From assembly GCA_002067265.1 (NCBI GenBank), contig MVQW01000288.1, forward strand, positions 1-10,848: a DNA stretch of 10,848 nucleotides. Direction: 5' to 3'. Source of the stretch: Methanomethylovorans sp. PtaU1.Bin073 (lineage in GTDB: Archaea > Halobacteriota > Methanosarcinia > Methanosarcinales > Methanosarcinaceae). A program made the translations under genes and the position numbers. Position 1 is the first letter of the stretch, and each line of letters opens with the position of its first letter. The notes beneath the pieces were generated by a model, which ran no database searches, had not been told where the DNA came from, and worked only from the letters and a program-made list of their open reading frames with translations. Shown one piece after another: positions 8,593 to 10,848 of this stretch.

Positions 8593-10740
8593 TTATTCCA
8601 TCATTTGTCTTGTGAGGCTACTTCTTGCCATTTCCATCTCGGAAAGTGAGATCTCAATGGACTTGTCAGCCAGTTGTATCCTCAAACAGTTTCCGCCCAC
8701 AGTACCTATTATGGTATATGGAACTCCTTTAAGAGCCTCCTTGAGAGATTCAGGTTCAGATGTTGAGAGGATAGCTCTTACATAGGATTCTGAGAACAGA
8801 GCATCATCTGCCCTTAATCCATCGCATGCTTTACTTAGGTCCACATTTGCGCCTATGCAGGTGCACATTTCAGCGAGTGCAACTCCGAGTCCTCCAAGTG
8901 AAACGTCATGGGAAGATGTGACCTTTCCTGTATTCACTGCCTTGATCACGGAATCCACTATTTCTACCGCATTCTCCGGTACTTTTGGAGCGTTACCATC
9001 CATCTTCTTATCTATCAGGCTATAATATTCAGAGCCCCCAAGTTCATCCTTTGTTTTCCCAACAAGGATTATGGTATCTCCCTTATTGGCAAATGATGAG
9101 AGGGGTGTGCCTGACACATTATTTGTTGTCCCCACTACGCCTATGGATGGAGTAGGAAGGATAGCTGTATCAAATTCGTCACTCTCATTATAAAGGGATA
9201 CATTGCCACCAACTACAGGTATTTGCAGTTCTCTTGAACCATCACCCAATCCAAGTATGGCATGTTTGAGGTACCAATATATATCGGGTCTTTGAGGGTT
9301 ACCGAAATTAAGGCAGTCTACAAGAGCAAGCCCCTTGCCGCCCTTAACTGCGATGTTCATGGCATTTTCGTAAACTGTACCCTTTCCTCCCTGGTATGGA
9401 TCAAGCATAGTATGCCGTGGATTACAGCCGCAGGAGAGTACTATTCCTTTATCTCCCTCTATTCGAAGTACTGAGGCATCATCGCCAGGTTTTACTGTAG
9501 TCCTTATCTGCACTTCGTGGTCATATTGCCTGTATATCCATTCCTTTGATGCCACGTTGTGAGAGGATAACACATCAATAAGCGTCTTTTTAAGATCAGC
9601 TGGCAGTTTTGGTTTTTCCCATTCTTTTTTCTCAGCAGGTTCACTAGCTGGCATTTCGCAGGTTGGTGCACCTTCTGCAAGCAATTTGATAGGGATATCG
9701 GCAACTATCTCACCCTTAAACTCTACGGTATAATATAGTCTCTCAGTAAGTTCTCCGATCATACTTGCGTTGAGGTCATACTTTTTTGCTATGTCTAGTA
9801 CAGCCTCTACATCTTGTGGTTCCACTTCAAACAGCATACGTTCCTGGGATTCTGCAATGAGTATCTCATAAGGAACCATTCCCTTCTCTCTGAGTATAAC
9901 ATTATCAGCTATTATGTGCATCCCCAGATCTCCTTTGGATGCCATTTCAGAGCTTGCTCCGGCAAGGCCTGCCGCTCCCAAGTCTCTGCAGGATTTCGCA
10001 TATCCTTTTTCCACGACTTCCAGAGTAGCTTCTATAAGCAGTTTCTCAGTAAATGGATCTCCTATCTGGATGCTTGGTCTGTCTTCTGCTTCTGAACTCT
10101 CGGACAGGTCCCTAGAAGCAAAGGATGCACCGCCCAGGCCGTCCCTTCCAGTTGTAGATCCCATGAGAACCATTTTATTGCCGGCATACTGAGATTTTGC
10201 TGTCACTATGTTCTCTTTCTTTGCAAGGCCAATGCATGCAACATTTACAAGGGGGTTGCCGCTATAGGTTTCATCAAAGAATGCTTCTCCTCTTACCACT
10301 GGCACACCTATGCAGTTACCATAACTTGAAATGCCTTCTATGATGTGTTCGAAAAGGTAAAGGTTCTTAGGTGTATTCAGGGGTCCGAAATACAGAGGAT
10401 CCATGAGAGCGATGGGTCTTGCACCCATGGATATTATATCTCTTACAATGCCTCCAACACCAGTTGCAGCACCATTATGTGGGTCAACGTATGATGGATG
10501 GTTGTGGCTCTCCATGCCTATTGCAAGCACCCAGCCATCTTCAAAGTCCACAATAGCCGCATCGTCTCCCGGTCCTATGATAACTTTCTCTCCGGTGGTG
10601 GTAAAAGTCTTTAATAAAGGTCCACTGGAACGATATGAACAATGCTCGCTCCATAAATTGAGGAAACATCCCTGTTCCACGATATTGGGTTCTCTTCCCA
10701 TTTTTTCAGTGATAAGCTTCAAGTCGTTCTCTGGTAACAT
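8593..10740 (-). CDS. purL: Phosphoribosylformylglycinamidine synthase subunit PurL
   Basis: The large catalytic subunit of FGAM synthase. It converts formylglycinamide ribonucleotide to formylglycinamidine ribonucleotide with ATP, using ammonia supplied by the glutaminase PurQ and with PurS as the third subunit (fourth step of purine synthesis). The protein has 715 residues, the small PurL form found in archaea and Gram-positive bacteria, without fused PurS or PurQ. Visible motifs are SEHCSYRSS at 31-39 with the conserved catalytic-type His33, the ATP-site block ESHNHPS at 77-83 and GAATGVGGIVRD at 90-101. Further on are TGRDGLGGASFAS at 197-209, then in the second half CLNFGNPQRP at 476-485 and GGNVSLYNES at 511-520. 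The ATG is preceded by GAGG six bases upstream. purQ and purS are not in the window. A hairpin terminator separates it from the DUF378 gene. The protein is complete and the assignment is firm. Confidence 0.97.
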   Translation of the reverse strand: MLPENDLKLITEKMGREPNIVEQGCFLNLWSEHCSYRSSGPLLKTFTTTGEKVIIGPGDDAAIVDFEDGWVLAIGMESHNHPSYVDPHNGAATGVGGIVRDIISMGARPIALMDPLYFGPLNTPKNLYLFEHIIEGISSYGNCIGVPVVRGEAFFDETYSGNPLVNVACIGLAKKENIVTAKSQYAGNKMVLMGSTTGRDGLGGASFASRDLSESSEAEDRPSIQIGDPFTEKLLIEATLEVVEKGYAKSCRDLGAAGLAGASSEMASKGDLGMHIIADNVILREKGMVPYEILIAESQERMLFEVEPQDVEAVLDIAKKYDLNASMIGELTERLYYTVEFKGEIVADIPIKLLAEGAPTCEMPASEPAEKKEWEKPKLPADLKKTLIDVLSSHNVASKEWIYRQYDHEVQIRTTVKPGDDASVLRIEGDKGIVLSCGCNPRHTMLDPYQGGKGTVYENAMNIAVKGGKGLALVDCLNFGNPQRPDIYWYLKHAILGLGDGSRELQIPVVGGNVSLYNESDEFDTAILPTPSIGVVGTTNNVSGTPLSSFANKGDTIILVGKTKDELGGSEYYSLIDKKMDGNAPKVPENAVEIVDSVIKAVNTGKVTSSHDVSLGGLGVALAEMCTCIGANVDLSKACDGLRADDALFSESYVRAILSTSEPESLKEALKGVPYTIIGTVGGNCLRIQLADKSIEISLSEMEMARSSLTRQMME

Positions 10741-10808
10741 TGTGTGCCTCAGAATACTATTAATTTCTGTGTTTCTGTAGGCTTAAAAGCACTCAAGTTT
10801 AAAAAAGA
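10741..10808 (-). promoter_or_regulatory. purL promoter and leader
   Basis: On the minus strand a TTTTTTAAAC box (complement of about 10798-10806) predicts a transcript start near 10776, giving a leader of about 36 bases that contains the GAGG ribosome site. A tandem 8-base near-repeat (ATTTCTGT then GTTTCTGT on the plus strand, 10763-10778) lies at or just after the expected start. I see no riboswitch-like fold. Beyond this, to the end of the window, no feature is evident. Confidence 0.4.
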
Positions 10809-10848
10809 TTCCTTCAATTTTACTGGCACAAATACATCTATCTTTATC

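Overview
The window looks like ordinary chromosomal DNA from a methanogenic euryarchaeon, most likely a member of the Methanosarcinales (Methanolobus, Methanococcoides and Methanosarcina relatives are the closest match by gene style; the genus cannot be fixed from the sequence alone). Evidence for this includes an archaeal RadA recombinase, a two-domain archaeal Cdc48/VAT ATPase, archaeal-type phosphopantetheine adenylyltransferase and phosphoglycolate phosphatase. A small PRC-barrel protein, a small-form PurL, TATA-box promoters and GGTGA/GGAG ribosome binding sites agree with it. No tRNA, rRNA, CRISPR array, insertion sequence or integrase was seen.

Layout from left to right: (1) the 3' part of an ECF/cobalt-type ABC transporter ATPase with a long unusual C-terminal extension, on the + strand. 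(2) A minus-strand cluster read right to left: coaD (coenzyme A synthesis), an unrecognised 110-residue helical protein, and an endonuclease IV-like TIM-barrel protein. The last two genes overlap by one base. (3) An AT-rich gene on the + strand for an unrecognised protein with about six membrane segments. (4) radA, then a HAD-family phosphoglycolate phosphatase, both +. (5) A minus-strand pair, cdc48 followed by a small PRC-barrel gene. (6) A small DUF378 membrane protein on +, divergent from cdc48. (7) purL on minus, convergent with the DUF378 gene and separated from it by a good hairpin terminator.

The genes are mostly housekeeping: coenzyme A and purine synthesis, homologous recombination and possibly base-excision repair, 2-phosphoglycolate or sugar-phosphate dephosphorylation, and protein unfolding for the proteasome. 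They do not form one pathway. No complete new defence or mobile system is visible. The parts that are not routine are the C-terminal extension of the ABC ATPase, the orphan membrane protein with its base composition unlike its neighbours, the small helical gene coupled to the endonuclease IV-like gene, and the PRC-barrel gene behind cdc48, which could be a CdpB-like cell-division factor. Several intergenic repeats and palindromes, notably in the radA leader and between cdc48 and the DUF378 gene, could be regulatory. No gene-free stretch exceeds 300 bases; the longest (8102-8355) is a divergent promoter region.
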